Positions 1 through 9,533 of a DNA stretch of 64,000 nt are shown piece after piece; the first letter of the stretch is position 1, and each line of letters starts with the position of its first letter. Made by a program: the position numbers and the translations under genes. The notes under the pieces were generated by a model. It searched no databases. It worked only from the letters and a program-made list of their open reading frames with translations, and had not been told where the DNA came from. Origin of the DNA: Qipengyuania flava (GTDB lineage: Bacteria; Pseudomonadota; Alphaproteobacteria; Sphingomonadales; Sphingomonadaceae); NCBI RefSeq assembly GCF_011762005.1, contig NZ_JAASQU010000004.1, forward strand, positions 1-64,000. The letters run 5' to 3'.

Positions 1-160
1 TCGGTTCCAAGCGAGTGATTGGAGCGCGGAGAGCTGCCAACCAATAAAATTGCAGCTGGTCCGCAGTGAGCGGAAGTAGATCGAACGTCTTAAATCGGGT
101 CGTTTACAGACCGTCTGCTGCCCGGCGGACAAAGCGCGAACCGGCCCTTCCGCCGCCCGA

Positions 161-1594
161 TCACCCGCGCCGGATCACCAGGTTGCGGATCTCGGTCATG
201 TCCTCCATCGCGAACTTGATGCCTTCGCGGCCCAAACCGCTGTCCTTCACCCCGCCGTAGGGCATATTGTCGACGCGGTAGCTGGGGACGTCGTTGATCA
301 CCACGCCGCCGACTTCCAGCCGGTCCCAGGCATCGAACATCTTGAACAGGTCGCGGGTGAAGATGCCCGCCTGCAGGCCGAAGGTGGAGCGATTCACTTC
401 GGCCAGTGCCTCGTCGAAATGCTCGAACTTCTGCAGGATGGCGAGCGGGCCGAAGGCTTCCTCGTTAAGCGCCTTGGCATCCTTGGGGACGTCTTCGAGC
501 AGCGTGGCTTCGAGCATATTGCCCTTGCGCCCGCCGCCCGTGAGCAGCGTCGCGCCGCCATCCACCGCTTCGTCGATCCAGCCCTTGAGGCGCTTAGCCT
601 CGCCTTCCGAGATCATCGGACCGATGAAAGTGTCGCGGTCCTTGGGATCGCCCGCCACGAGCGTCTTCGTCTTGGCGACCAGCATGTCCCTGAAACGGTC
701 GTAGACATCTTCGTGGACGATGATGCGCTGTACGCCGATGCAGCTCTGCCCGCTCTGGTAGAAGGCGCCGAAGACGATCCGTTCGAGCGCATCGTCGAGA
801 TCGGCGTCGTGGTCGACCACCACCGCGGCATTGCCGCCCAGTTCGAGCACCACCTTCTTCTTGCCGCAGCGCGCCTTGAGATCCCAGCCCACGGCGGGCG
901 AACCGGTAAAGCTGAGTAGCTTGAGCCGTTCGTCGACAGTGAACAGATCGGCCCCGTCGCGGCTGGCGGGCAGGATCGAGAAGGCGCCTTTGGGCAGGTC
1001 GGTTTCGGCCAGCACTTCGCCCATGATGATCGCGCCGAGCGGGGTCTTGCTGGCGGGCTTCATCACGAAGGGACACCCCACCGCGATCGCGGGCGCGATC
1101 TTGTGCGCGGCGAGATTGAGCGGGAAGTTGAACGGGGAGATGAAACTGCACGGGCCGATCGGATAGCGCTTCCAGATCGACTGGTAGCCCCTGGCGCGCG
1201 CGGAGATATCCAGCGGCATGACCTCGCCATACATGCGCACCGATTCTTCCGCTGCGATGCGGAAGGTGTCGATCAGCCTTGTGACCTCGCCCTCGCTGTC
1301 CTTGATCGGCTTGCCCGCTTCGACGCACAGCGCATAGGCGAGCTCGTCGAAACGTTCGGTAAACCGCTCGACACAGTGCTGCAGGACTGCCTGCCGCTCG
1401 TAGCTGGCGAGCTGTGCCATCGGTTCGGCCGCGCGGACCGCGCCCGCGATCGCCTCGTCGATGATCTCGGGGCTGGCGAGCGCAGTTCGGAAGGCCACTT
1501 CGCCGGTGAACTTGTCGGTTACCGCCAGATCCGTGTTGGGCTGCTGCGCCTTGTTGTTGAGATAGAGCGGGTAAGTGTCCTTGAGCGTGGGCAT
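161..1594 (-). CDS. Aldehyde dehydrogenase family protein (NAD(P)+-dependent)
   Basis: A 477-residue ALDH-superfamily enzyme that oxidises an aldehyde to a carboxylate, probably in the cytoplasm. The signature segment ELGGN lies at residues 251-255 with the general-base Glu251, and the catalytic thiol is Cys285 in the stretch GQSCIGVQR. The oxyanion Asn is in FNFPLN near residue 156. Length is normal for the family. The ATG is preceded by AAGGAG at a good distance. It lies about 24 bases behind an acetolactate-synthase-like gene on the same strand, so the two are probably co-transcribed with the D-2-hydroxyacid dehydrogenase further upstream. It resembles the glyceraldehyde-3-phosphate/lactaldehyde dehydrogenase branch of the family, but the substrate cannot be fixed from sequence. 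Confidence 0.92.
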   Translation of the reverse strand: MPTLKDTYPLYLNNKAQQPNTDLAVTDKFTGEVAFRTALASPEIIDEAIAGAVRAAEPMAQLASYERQAVLQHCVERFTERFDELAYALCVEAGKPIKDSEGEVTRLIDTFRIAAEESVRMYGEVMPLDISARARGYQSIWKRYPIGPCSFISPFNFPLNLAAHKIAPAIAVGCPFVMKPASKTPLGAIIMGEVLAETDLPKGAFSILPASRDGADLFTVDERLKLLSFTGSPAVGWDLKARCGKKKVVLELGGNAAVVVDHDADLDDALERIVFGAFYQSGQSCIGVQRIIVHEDVYDRFRDMLVAKTKTLVAGDPKDRDTFIGPMISEGEAKRLKGWIDEAVDGGATLLTGGGRKGNMLEATLLEDVPKDAKALNEEAFGPLAILQKFEHFDEALAEVNRSTFGLQAGIFTRDLFKMFDAWDRLEVGGVVINDVPSYRVDNMPYGGVKDSGLGREGIKFAMEDMTEIRNLVIRRG

Positions 1595-1618
1595 GTCGTC
1601 TCCTTCACCCGGTCAATC

Positions 1619-3286
1619 TCAGAGCTTCGCGCTCAGTTCCTTGATATCCTGATTGAGAATCCGATCATTCTCTGTGTAATCGACCGGGCAATCGATCAGG
1701 TGGACGCCCGGCGTGTCGCGGCAATGCGCGAGCAGCTCGCGCAAATGGTCGCTGCTTTCGACGCGGTGGCCCTGCGCGCCGTAGCTTTCGGCATATTTGA
1801 CGAAATCGGGATTGCCATAGGTCAGGCCGAAATCCTCGAATCCCATGTTCGCCTGCTTCCAGCGGATCATGCCATAGGCATCGTCGCGCAGGATCAGCAC
1901 GATCAGGTTCAGCCCCAGCCGCACCGCGGTTTCCATCTCCTGGCTGTTCATCATGAACCCGCCATCGCCGCAGATCGCCATGACCTTGCGGGTCGGATAG
2001 AGCATCGCGCTCATCATCGCGCTGGGCAGCCCCGCCCCCATCGTCGCAAGCGCATTGTCGAGCAGCACGGTGTTGGGTTGCGAGGCGCAATAGCCGCGCG
2101 AGAACCAGATCTTGTAGACGCCGTTGTCGAGACAGATGATCCCGTCATCGGGCATGCAATCGCGCACCTGCTGGACGAGATGCGGCGGGAAGATCGGGAA
2201 GCGCGTATCCCCAGCGAGGCTCTCGGTATGGTCGAGTTCGGCCTGGTGATAGCGCTTGAGCGCGGCGCTCTGCCAATGGTCCTGCCGGGTGATGTCTTCC
2301 TTGATCTGCCAGATCGCATTGGCGATGTCGCCGATCACCTCGATCTGCGGGAAATAGACCGGATCGACTTCGGCGCTGCGGTTGCTGACATGGATTACCG
2401 TGTGGCCGTCGTCGCGCATGAAGAAGGGCGGCTTCTCGATCACGTCGTGGCCGACATTGACGATCACGTCGGCTTCCTCGATCGCGCGATGGCAGAAATC
2501 GCCCGCCGACAGCGCCGCGCAGCCGAGGAACAACGGGTGCCGTTCGTCGAGCACGCCCTTGCCCATTTGCGTCGTGACGAAGGGAATGCCCGTCTTCTCG
2601 ACGAATTCGGCCAGCATCTTCCCGGTCATCTTGCGATTGGCTCCCGCCCCGATGACGAGGATCGGCTTGCTGGCCTGTTCGAGCGCGGCAACCGCCTGGT
2701 CGACCGCCTTCGGCTCCGCGCTGGGCCGCCGCGCGACGCTGCGCGGAATCGGCGTGGCATCGGTCGGTTCCTCGGCGATGTCCTCGGGCAGTTCGAGATG
2801 CACCGCGCCGGGCTTTTCCTCTTCCGCCAGGCGATAGGCTTCGCGCACGCGGCTGGGAATGTTGTCCCCCGCATGCAGCTGGCGCGTGTATTTGGTAATC
2901 GGATCCATCATCGCGACCACGTCGAGGATCTGGAACTGGCCCTGTTTCGATTTCTTGATCGGTTTCTGGCCGGTGATCATCATCATCGGCATGCCGCCCA
3001 GTTGCGCATAGGCGGCGGCGGTGACGAAATTGGTCGCGCCGGGGCCGAGCGTGGCGATGCACACGCCGGTCTTGCCCGTGTGGCGGCCATAGGTCGCGGC
3101 CATGAAGCCGGCGCCCTGTTCGTGGCGCGTGAGCACCAGCTTGATCTGTCTGGAGCGACTGAGGCTGTCGAGGAAGTCGAGGTTCTCTTCGCCGGGCACA
3201 CCGAAGATATATTCGCAGCCCTCGGCTTCGAGGCATTCGATGAACAGGTCCGATGCCTTGCGCGTGTCGGCGTGTGAGTCGGTCAT
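1619..3286 (-). CDS. Acetolactate synthase-like thiamine pyrophosphate enzyme (large subunit)
   Basis: A 555-residue TPP-dependent enzyme of the acetolactate synthase/AlsS group, expected to condense 2-oxoacids (pyruvate to acetolactate). The N-terminal TPP domain carries the catalytic Glu56 in RHEQGAGF. The C-terminal TPP-binding domain has GDGG at 440-443 followed by the Asn-containing cofactor motif. No regulatory small subunit (ilvH/ilvN) lies beside it, which points to a stand-alone or catabolic enzyme rather than the branched-chain biosynthetic one. It sits between a D-2-hydroxyacid dehydrogenase gene upstream and an aldehyde dehydrogenase gene downstream, in the same direction. Other TPP enzymes such as oxalyl-CoA or phenylpyruvate decarboxylases are less likely given the AlsS-like N-terminus. 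Confidence 0.88.
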   Translation of the reverse strand: MTDSHADTRKASDLFIECLEAEGCEYIFGVPGEENLDFLDSLSRSRQIKLVLTRHEQGAGFMAATYGRHTGKTGVCIATLGPGATNFVTAAAYAQLGGMPMMMITGQKPIKKSKQGQFQILDVVAMMDPITKYTRQLHAGDNIPSRVREAYRLAEEEKPGAVHLELPEDIAEEPTDATPIPRSVARRPSAEPKAVDQAVAALEQASKPILVIGAGANRKMTGKMLAEFVEKTGIPFVTTQMGKGVLDERHPLFLGCAALSAGDFCHRAIEEADVIVNVGHDVIEKPPFFMRDDGHTVIHVSNRSAEVDPVYFPQIEVIGDIANAIWQIKEDITRQDHWQSAALKRYHQAELDHTESLAGDTRFPIFPPHLVQQVRDCMPDDGIICLDNGVYKIWFSRGYCASQPNTVLLDNALATMGAGLPSAMMSAMLYPTRKVMAICGDGGFMMNSQEMETAVRLGLNLIVLILRDDAYGMIRWKQANMGFEDFGLTYGNPDFVKYAESYGAQGHRVESSDHLRELLAHCRDTPGVHLIDCPVDYTENDRILNQDIKELSAKL

Positions 3287-3391
3287 TCGCGAGTTCCCCC
3301 TATCGCGGCCCGCACGATGCGGACATGGTCAGAATTCGCGACCCGAGTCCTCCCGGTGTGTGGGGTGGCCTAACAGAGCCGTCTCGTCCTG

Positions 3392-4330
3392 TCAGTAACC
3401 CAGCGCGAGATCGAGCTGTGGTTCGACGGCTTCGCCCCGGTGCCAGCGGTCGAGATTGGCGATGAAGCGATCCGCGCTGCGCTGGAACATCTTGGTCTGC
3501 GCGCGGCCCGACAGGTGCATGGTGACCTGCGCATTTTCGAGATCCCACAACGGGTGATCCTCGGGCAGCGGTTCGGGGTCGGTGACATCGAGCAGTGCCG
3601 CTTCGATGCTGTTCTTTTCCAGTGCTTCGACCAGCGCCGCCTGGTCCACCACCTCGCCGCGTGCGATATTCACCAGCACGCCATTGGGGCGCATTGCAGC
3701 GAGCTCCATTGCACCGATCATATGCCGCGTCTCCGGCGTCGACGGCACGGCGAGCACGACCCAGTCGAATTCGCCCAGTCGCCCGCGCCATTCGCCGGGC
3801 TTCAATGCCCCATCCGCGCCCGAACGGCGCACCGGCACCACCTTCATGTCGAACGCCTCGAGCCGCGTCTTGATGAGCGATCCGATCGCCCCCATCCCCA
3901 GCAGCAGCACGCGTTCACCCGCCAGTTCGCGCTTGCCCGGGCTGTCGAGCAGCCATTCGTTCCGGTCCTGCGCGCGCACCACCTCGCGATAGCCCTTGGC
4001 ATGCGCGAGCATCAGCATGACGACATATTCGGCAATGGTGATTGCGTTTATGCCAACGCCATTGGTGACCACCACGCCGCGCTCGGCGAGCAGGTCGAGC
4101 GGCATGAAATCGAGCCCGGCGTAGATCGAGTTCATCCATTTGAGCCCGGTCGCGGCGCGCGCGATCTCGATCATCGGCTCTTTCTCGTTGAGGTCGAACC
4201 AGCCGATCTCCGCCTGCGGCGCGAATTCCAGCGCCTCTTCCTTGCTGGCAAACCACAGCGGCTCGACCCAATCGGGCAGGCGCGGTTCGACCAGCGGACG
4301 GATCATGGCGGACAGGACGGCTTTGGTCAT
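3392..4330 (-). CDS. D-2-hydroxyacid dehydrogenase (NAD-binding)
   Basis: A 312-residue D-isomer-specific 2-hydroxyacid dehydrogenase, which interconverts a 2-oxoacid and a D-2-hydroxyacid with NAD(P). The Rossmann glycine motif is in the stretch LLLGMGAIGS and the family NIARGEVVD segment carries the substrate-binding Arg. The usual His-Pro of the active site is replaced by a MHLSGRA context, so the catalytic histidine should be checked. An upstream in-frame codon would add eight residues, but AGGGAG seven bases before the ATG at 4330 decides the start used here. The gap to the acetolactate-synthase-like gene is about 105 bases, so co-transcription is plausible. The substrate is unknown. Confidence 0.87.
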   Translation of the reverse strand: MTKAVLSAMIRPLVEPRLPDWVEPLWFASKEEALEFAPQAEIGWFDLNEKEPMIEIARAATGLKWMNSIYAGLDFMPLDLLAERGVVVTNGVGINAITIAEYVVMLMLAHAKGYREVVRAQDRNEWLLDSPGKRELAGERVLLLGMGAIGSLIKTRLEAFDMKVVPVRRSGADGALKPGEWRGRLGEFDWVVLAVPSTPETRHMIGAMELAAMRPNGVLVNIARGEVVDQAALVEALEKNSIEAALLDVTDPEPLPEDHPLWDLENAQVTMHLSGRAQTKMFQRSADRFIANLDRWHRGEAVEPQLDLALGY

Positions 4331-4367
4331 CGAAATCTCCCTCGATGCCTCCATTGCCGGTCAGGCG

Positions 4368-4673
4368 TTATTTCGCAAACCGTTCCTTGCGGCGGCTGGC
4401 GATATCGAGGATCGCCTCGGCCACTTCGCTGGCATTGCGCAGCACGTGGGCAGGCGGGACCTGCATGATGTCGACGCGGTGACGTTCCTGCCAGCGTTCG
4501 CGCGCGCCATCCTCGCGATGCTTGAACGGGTCGTCATTGACCTCGATCGCGAGATGCGCCTCCGCGCAGTAGAATGGCAGGGTGAAGCCCTCGGCCTCGT
4601 GATCGCGCACGAACGAAAGCCCCTGCGGCGCCTGTTCGAGATGTTGCCAGAGAAGGGTGTGCGCGTCGGCCAT
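4368..4673 (-). CDS. DUF559 domain protein, Vsr/restriction-endonuclease-like fold
   Basis: A 101-residue protein resembling the DUF559 group of small endonuclease-fold proteins. The core is LAIEVNDDPFKHRED followed by an Arg/His-rich helix, the pattern where the family keeps an acidic residue and a downstream basic helix. It starts three bases after the cysS stop codon, so it is very probably translated with cysS. An earlier in-frame start inside cysS would add seven residues. The biological role of stand-alone DUF559 proteins is not established, and no partner methyltransferase lies nearby, so it should not be read as a restriction system. Confidence 0.72.
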   Translation of the reverse strand: MADAHTLLWQHLEQAPQGLSFVRDHEAEGFTLPFYCAEAHLAIEVNDDPFKHREDGARERWQERHRVDIMQVPPAHVLRNASEVAEAILDIASRRKERFAK

Positions 4674-4675
4674 CG

Positions 4676-6121
4676 TCAGAGCTTCCAATCCCAACCCAGC
4701 GGGTCGCCGTCCATCACCTCGACCCCTTTTTCCCCAAGGCTTTCGCGGATCGCGTCCGAAGTGGTGAAATCCTTCGCCACGCGGGCTTCCTTGCGGCGGA
4801 TCAGTTCGGCCTCGATTTCCTCTTCGGTGATGGTCGCGTCCCGGGGCCTCAGCCGCAGATCGCCGCGCGAGAGGTCGACCAGGCCGAGCCCGAGCACCGC
4901 GTCCATTTCCTCGATCACCGCGCGCTTCACGCCCGCATCGACCTTCTTGACCGCAAGCGCCTCTTCCAATGCGACCAGCGCGATCGGCGTGTTGAGGTCA
5001 TCGGCCATGGCGGCAGCGAACTTCTCGCGCAGCGGGGCGAATTTGGGATGGTCGGGAGCACCCGAGGCGGCATCCTTCAGCCGCTCGACCGCCATGACGA
5101 TCCGCTTCAGGCGGGTCAGTGCAGCGCCGAGCCCTTCCCATGAGAACTCCAGCTCGCTGCGGTAATGCGCCTGCAGGCACATCATCCGGTAGGCGAGCGG
5201 ATGGTAGCCCTTGTCGACCAGCAGTTGCAGCCGCAGGAACTCGCCCGACGACTTGCTCATCTTGCCGCTGCGCTCGACGAGGAAATTGTTGTGCATCCAG
5301 ATCTTCGCACCCGAATGCGTCGCCTCGTCCAGACCGCCGCAGCCGCAGAAGGCCTGGTTCTGCGCGATTTCATTGGGGTGGTGGATCTCGCGGTGGTCGA
5401 TCCCGCCGGTATGGATGTCGAAGGGGAAGCCGAGCAGCTTTTCGCCCATGACCGAGCATTCGAGATGCCAGCCGGGTGCACCCTTGCCCCAGGGTGAATC
5501 CCATTCCATCTGCCGCGTCTCGCCCGCCGGGGTCTTGCGCCAGATGGCGAAATCGGCGGCATTGCGCTTGCCTTCAACCGTGTCGATCCGACCTTCACCC
5601 TCTTCGGTGACCGCGCGCGCGAGGCGGCCGTAGTCCGCCACGGTCGAGACGTCGAAGTAGAGCCCGCTGTCGAGCTCGTAGCAGTGCTTGTCGGCAATGC
5701 CCTTCGCGAAATCGATCATCTCGTCGATGTAATCGGTTGCCACAGACCACTTCGCCGGCTCGCGGATGTTGAGCGCCTTCACATCGGCCCAATAGGCCTC
5801 GGTGTAGTGCTTCGCGATGTCCCAGATCGACTGCGCCTTCTGCGCCGCCATCTTTTCCATCTTGTCCTCACCCGCATCGCCATCGTCGGTCAGGTGCCCG
5901 ACATCGGTGATGTTGATGATGTGGGTGAGATCGTAGCCCTTCCAGCTCAGCGTGCGCCCCAATATGTCGGCGAAGACATAAGCGCGCATATTGCCGATAT
6001 GCGGATAGTTGTAGACCGTCGGCCCGCAGGAATAAACGCGCGCCTCGCCGGGATGGACAGGAATGAATTCCTCCAGCTCGCGGGTCAGCGAGTTGAACAG
6101 CTTGAGCGGCGTGTCGGTCAT
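4676..6121 (-). CDS. cysS: Cysteine--tRNA ligase
   Basis: Class I aminoacyl-tRNA synthetase that charges tRNA-Cys. At 481 residues it has normal full length. The HIGH-type motif is PHIGN at residues 40-44, the KMSKS motif is at 287-291, and the zinc ligands include Cys32 and Cys222 (in HLEC) with His residues of the HHPNE segment near 247. It is followed after three bases by a DUF559 gene and probably heads the transcription unit that runs down towards position 161. A REP-like inverted repeat lies just upstream, between it and the nitroreductase gene. Confidence 0.97.
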   Translation of the reverse strand: MTDTPLKLFNSLTRELEEFIPVHPGEARVYSCGPTVYNYPHIGNMRAYVFADILGRTLSWKGYDLTHIINITDVGHLTDDGDAGEDKMEKMAAQKAQSIWDIAKHYTEAYWADVKALNIREPAKWSVATDYIDEMIDFAKGIADKHCYELDSGLYFDVSTVADYGRLARAVTEEGEGRIDTVEGKRNAADFAIWRKTPAGETRQMEWDSPWGKGAPGWHLECSVMGEKLLGFPFDIHTGGIDHREIHHPNEIAQNQAFCGCGGLDEATHSGAKIWMHNNFLVERSGKMSKSSGEFLRLQLLVDKGYHPLAYRMMCLQAHYRSELEFSWEGLGAALTRLKRIVMAVERLKDAASGAPDHPKFAPLREKFAAAMADDLNTPIALVALEEALAVKKVDAGVKRAVIEEMDAVLGLGLVDLSRGDLRLRPRDATITEEEIEAELIRRKEARVAKDFTTSDAIRESLGEKGVEVMDGDPLGWDWKL

Positions 6122-6140
6122 GGGCGGCCTGATACAGTCA

Positions 6141-6218
6141 CGTCATCCCAGCGCAAGCTGGGATCGCGGTCGGGTTGGCACGAGGCCGCAACCGATCCCA
6201 GCTTCCGCTGGGATGACG
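6141..6218. repeat. REP-like inverted repeat, two 26-bp near-palindromic arms
   Basis: Arm one (6141-6166) and arm two (6193-6218) are reverse complements with a single mismatch, separated by 26 bases. Each arm is itself a small hairpin built on CCCAGC/GCTGGG and bounded by GTCATC or GATGAC. This is the structure of paired REP elements, known in many proteobacteria. It fills nearly the whole gap between nitroreductase and cysS and could act as a transcript-end or mRNA-stability element, which is inference. Confidence 0.8.
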
Positions 6219-6225
6219 CCAGACC

Positions 6226-6897
6226 TCACCACCCTTCCCAGCGTACGCTTTCGTCCAATACGGCGCGCTTCACCTCGAAATTGTTCACCGGCGCCTCCTC
6301 ATCGCGGTAGCCGATGGCGACGCCGCAGAAGAAGATGTGATCCTCGGGGATATCGACCATTTCGCGGATCTGCGGGGCATAGACCGCCCAGGCTTCCTGG
6401 AAACAGGTGTCGAGCCCTTCCTCGCGGCACAGCAGGCCGATGGTCTGCAGCCACATGCCGATATCGCTCCACTGCGGCGGGCCCATGTACTTGGGCGTGT
6501 GGACCAGCATCAGCACCGGCGCCCCGAAGGCACGGAAATTGTTGGCGAACCACATCAGCCGCTTGCCCTTCTCCTCACGGGAGATCTGGAGCGCGCCATA
6601 CATGTCCTCGCCCACCCCGCGGCGACGCTGCTCATAGACGCCGTCGAGTTCGGGCGGATAGACGTGATATTCGGGCGCAAACGCCTCGCGCCCCTTCGGC
6701 AGATCCTGCGCAATACGGTCGAACAGCGTCTGCATCGGCTCGCCCGTCAGCACGATGCCATGCCACGGCTGCGTATTGCCGCCCGAGGGGCTGCGCTGCG
6801 CTTTCTCGAGGATCCGCGTGAGCACTGCGCGTTCGACCTTCTGGTCGGTAAAGGCGCGCACCGAACGACGCGTCCGGACCGCTTCGGCTACATTCAT
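6226..6897 (-). CDS. Nitroreductase family flavoprotein
   Basis: A 223-residue FMN-dependent nitroreductase-family protein with the typical N-terminus (EAVRTRRSVRAF) that contacts FMN phosphate, the SPSGGNTQPW segment near residues 37-46, and a C-terminal FFCGVAIGY motif. It should reduce nitro groups, quinones or a related substrate with NAD(P)H. A longer GTG start is possible, but GGAGGAGAGG lies just upstream of the ATG at 6897 and overlaps that longer version, so the shorter form is preferred. It follows cobT on the same strand. BluB, the flavin-destroying enzyme of cobalamin lower-ligand synthesis, belongs to the same superfamily, but nothing here shows BluB-specific residues with confidence. 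Confidence 0.88.
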   Translation of the reverse strand: MNVAEAVRTRRSVRAFTDQKVERAVLTRILEKAQRSPSGGNTQPWHGIVLTGEPMQTLFDRIAQDLPKGREAFAPEYHVYPPELDGVYEQRRRGVGEDMYGALQISREEKGKRLMWFANNFRAFGAPVLMLVHTPKYMGPPQWSDIGMWLQTIGLLCREEGLDTCFQEAWAVYAPQIREMVDIPEDHIFFCGVAIGYRDEEAPVNNFEVKRAVLDESVRWEGW

Positions 6898-6980
6898 GTT
6901 CTTTTGCCTCTCCTCCACGCCCGCGAGCAGGCGCCCCTCTATCGCTTCGTCCTTCAGCCCCCGCGCCCCACGCGAACTGG

Positions 6981-8807
6981 CTATTTCTCAATCTCGAACA
7001 GATCGGCCAACTGCTCGATGATCGTCCCGCCCAGTTGTTCGACATCCATGATCGTCACCGAGCGTTTATAGTACCGGGTGACATCATGGCCGATGCCGAT
7101 CGCGGCGAGCTGCACCGGCGACTGCTTCTCGATCCAGTCGATCACCTTGCGCAGATGACTTTCGAGGAAACCTGCCTGGTTGACGCTGAGCGTGCTGTCG
7201 TCGACCGGCGCGCCGTCGGAGATGACCATCAGGATGCGGCGGTCTTCGGGGCGGCGCAACAGGCGGTCGTGCGCCCACAGCAGCGCCTCGCCATCGATGT
7301 TTTCCTTCAGCAGCCCCTCGCGCATCATCAGGCCGAGATTGCGGCGCGCGCGGCGCCAGGGTTCGTCGGCCTTCTTGTAGAGGATGTGGCGCAGATCGTT
7401 GAGGCGGCCCGGATTGGCCGGGCGCCCATCGGCAAGCCAAGCCTCGCGGCTCTGCCCGCCCTTCCACGCGCGGGTGGTGAAGCCGAGGATCTCGGTCTTC
7501 ACACCGCAGCGCTCCAGCGTTCGCGCAAGGATATCGGCGCTGATAGCGGCGATGCTGATCGGGCGGCCGCGCATCGAGCCCGAATTGTCGATCAGCAACG
7601 TGACCACCGTGTCCTTGAACTCGGTATCGCGCTCGATCTTGTAGGACAGCGCATGCCCGGGACTGACCACCACGCGGGTCAGCCGCGCGGCATCAAGCAT
7701 GCCTTCTTCCTGATCGAAATCCCAGCTGCGGTTCTGCTGTGCCATCAGTCGGCGCTGCAACCGGTTGGCCAGCCGCGTGACGACGCCCTGCAGGCCCGCC
7801 AACTGACTGTCGAGATAGGTACGCAACCGTTCGAGTTCGTCGAGATCGCACAGCTCGGCGGCCTCGATCTCTTCGTCGAACTTCTCGGTATAGGCCGTGT
7901 ATTCGAACGTCTCGGGAAAGTCGGTCCACGGGCGGTTCGGGCGAACGGGCTGCATGCCCTCCTCGCCATCGTCCTCGGGCTCGCCGTCGGACATCTGCTG
8001 TTCGCCCTCGACCTCCTGGTCGGCATCGCCCTCGGCCTCGCCATCGGTGACGTCGCTGCGCGCATCGGAAGCCTGCGGTTCGGCCGCGCCCTCGTCTTCC
8101 TCGTCGGTGTCGTCCTGGTCCTCGGGGCTTTCGCCTTCCTCGTCCTCGCCATCTTCGGCATCGGTCGGTTCGGGCGTATCGGGGAGCGTCAGGTCGAGGT
8201 CGCGCAATATGTCGAGCGTCAGGTCCTGGAAGGCGCGCTGGTCGTCGAGCACGTCGACCAGCCCGTCCATATCGGTGCCGATCTTGGCGAGAATGTCCTC
8301 GCGCACCAGGTCGACCGCCTTGCGTGCGCGTTCGGGAACGGGTTCGCCGGTCAGCGCCTCGCGCAGCATCAACGACAGTGCGCTGGGGAGCGGCACATCC
8401 TTGGCCTCATCGGCGCGCACGATCGGATCGGTTGCGGTGCGCATCGCCACAGCCGAGTTCAGATTGTCGCGAATCCCCGCATAGCGCGTCGCGCCGATCG
8501 CCTCGTAGCGGACCTGTTCGATGGCATCGTAACAGGCGCGCGCGATCGGTTCGGGCGGTGCACCCTTGCCATGCAGCCCCTCGTCGTGATGGCGCAGCCG
8601 CAGCGCGAAACTGTCGGCGAAGCCCCGCGCTTCGATGGCCTGTTCGCGCGGCAGATTGCGCCCCGGCAGGGGAACGCGGAAGTTCTTGCCCGCCTGTGCC
8701 GGGCTGTCCGCACTCCACGCGACTTCGACCTCGGCTTCATGCGCCAGCGCACGGCTGGCGCCGGTCAGCGCCTGCTTGAAGCGATCGAGAGGGGTCTGTT
8801 CGGTCAA
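6981..8807 (-). CDS. cobT: Aerobic cobaltochelatase subunit CobT
   Basis: A 608-residue CobT, the MIDAS/VWA subunit of the ATP-dependent CobN-CobS-CobT complex that inserts cobalt into hydrogenobyrinate diamide. The family-specific N-terminus ([19 protein letters not shown]) is followed by an unusually acidic, Glu/Asp-rich linker at about 215-290 and a C-terminal VWA domain whose MIDAS motif DNSGS starts at residue 407. The start appears to be TTG at 8807, one base after the aldolase stop codon, with no ATG nearby, so translational coupling is likely. Its usual AAA+ partner cobS is not within the window, which is unusual for sphingomonads if they normally pair, but CobS could be elsewhere. 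Confidence 0.93.
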   Translation of the reverse strand: MTEQTPLDRFKQALTGASRALAHEAEVEVAWSADSPAQAGKNFRVPLPGRNLPREQAIEARGFADSFALRLRHHDEGLHGKGAPPEPIARACYDAIEQVRYEAIGATRYAGIRDNLNSAVAMRTATDPIVRADEAKDVPLPSALSLMLREALTGEPVPERARKAVDLVREDILAKIGTDMDGLVDVLDDQRAFQDLTLDILRDLDLTLPDTPEPTDAEDGEDEEGESPEDQDDTDEEDEGAAEPQASDARSDVTDGEAEGDADQEVEGEQQMSDGEPEDDGEEGMQPVRPNRPWTDFPETFEYTAYTEKFDEEIEAAELCDLDELERLRTYLDSQLAGLQGVVTRLANRLQRRLMAQQNRSWDFDQEEGMLDAARLTRVVVSPGHALSYKIERDTEFKDTVVTLLIDNSGSMRGRPISIAAISADILARTLERCGVKTEILGFTTRAWKGGQSREAWLADGRPANPGRLNDLRHILYKKADEPWRRARRNLGLMMREGLLKENIDGEALLWAHDRLLRRPEDRRILMVISDGAPVDDSTLSVNQAGFLESHLRKVIDWIEKQSPVQLAAIGIGHDVTRYYKRSVTIMDVEQLGGTIIEQLADLFEIEK

Positions 8808-8808
8808 G

Positions 8809-9471
8809 TTACGCGGTCGGGATGCTCTGGCCGGTGGTGCCCCAGTCCTTGAGGAAGCCCTCGATGCCCTTCTCGGTCAGGACATGCTTGAACAGGCCCT
8901 TGATCACCGCGGGCGGCATGGTGGCAATATCAGCGCCGATCCGCGCGCTTTCGAGCACGTGGACGGGGTTGCGCACGCTGGCGACAAGGATCTCGGTCGT
9001 GAAACCGGGGTAATTGTCGTAGATCAGGCGGATGTCGCGGATCAGCGCCATGCCGTCGAAACCGTTGTCGTCATGGCGGCCGACGAAGGGCGAGACGAAG
9101 GTCGCCCCCGCCTTGGCTGCAAGCAGCGCCTGGTTGGCCGAAAAGCACAGCGTCACATTGACCATCGTGCCGTCCGAGGTGAGCTTCTTGCAGGTCTTGA
9201 GGCCATCGATCGTCAGCGGCACCTTGATGCAGACATTGTCCGCGATCTTGCGCAGCGTTTCGGCCTCTTTCATCATCGTTTCATGGTCCAGCGCGACCAC
9301 TTCCGCGCTGACCGGTCCGTCGACGATGCCACAGATTTCCTTCGTCACTTCCATGAAGTCGCGACCCGACTTGGCGATCAGCGAAGGATTGGTGGTGACG
9401 CCGTCGAGCAGGCCGGTGTCGGCCAGTTCCTTGATGTCGGCGATGTCGGCGGTGTCGACGAAGAATTTCAT
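8809..9471 (-). CDS. fsa: Fructose-6-phosphate aldolase / small transaldolase (TalC/FSA type)
   Basis: A 220-residue short transaldolase-family enzyme of the TalC/FSA type, a class I aldolase. The Schiff-base lysine is Lys83 in CIKVPLT, and the N-terminus MKFFVDTAD and the TTNPS motif at 26-30 are diagnostic. Members either transfer dihydroxyacetone units in the pentose phosphate pathway or cleave fructose 6-phosphate; sequence alone does not decide. GGAG lies about nine bases upstream of the ATG. cobT follows immediately. Confidence 0.93.
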   Translation of the reverse strand: MKFFVDTADIADIKELADTGLLDGVTTNPSLIAKSGRDFMEVTKEICGIVDGPVSAEVVALDHETMMKEAETLRKIADNVCIKVPLTIDGLKTCKKLTSDGTMVNVTLCFSANQALLAAKAGATFVSPFVGRHDDNGFDGMALIRDIRLIYDNYPGFTTEILVASVRNPVHVLESARIGADIATMPPAVIKGLFKHVLTEKGIEGFLKDWGTTGQSIPTA

Positions 9472-9533
9472 GCAGCTAGGCTCCGGGGGGTGTCTGATTC
9501 CCGCAAAGCCTTAGCGCCCGATCCGGCCCGCGG

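Noticed and set aside
66-260. A 64-residue open frame at the left edge
   Set aside because: It partly overlaps the aldehyde dehydrogenase gene, has no good ribosome-binding site and its composition is arginine-rich shadow sequence. I see no gene in 1-160.
1103-3277. A 724-residue open frame on the plus strand
   Set aside because: It is antisense to the acetolactate-synthase-like and aldehyde dehydrogenase genes and has no recognisable domain.
4368-4673. A restriction-modification system suggested by the DUF559 and HNH proteins
   Set aside because: Neither gene has a methyltransferase or specificity partner nearby, and both are embedded in housekeeping operons.
7035-8852. A 605-residue open frame on the plus strand
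   Set aside because: It is antisense to cobT, whose VWA domain and family N-terminus are clear.
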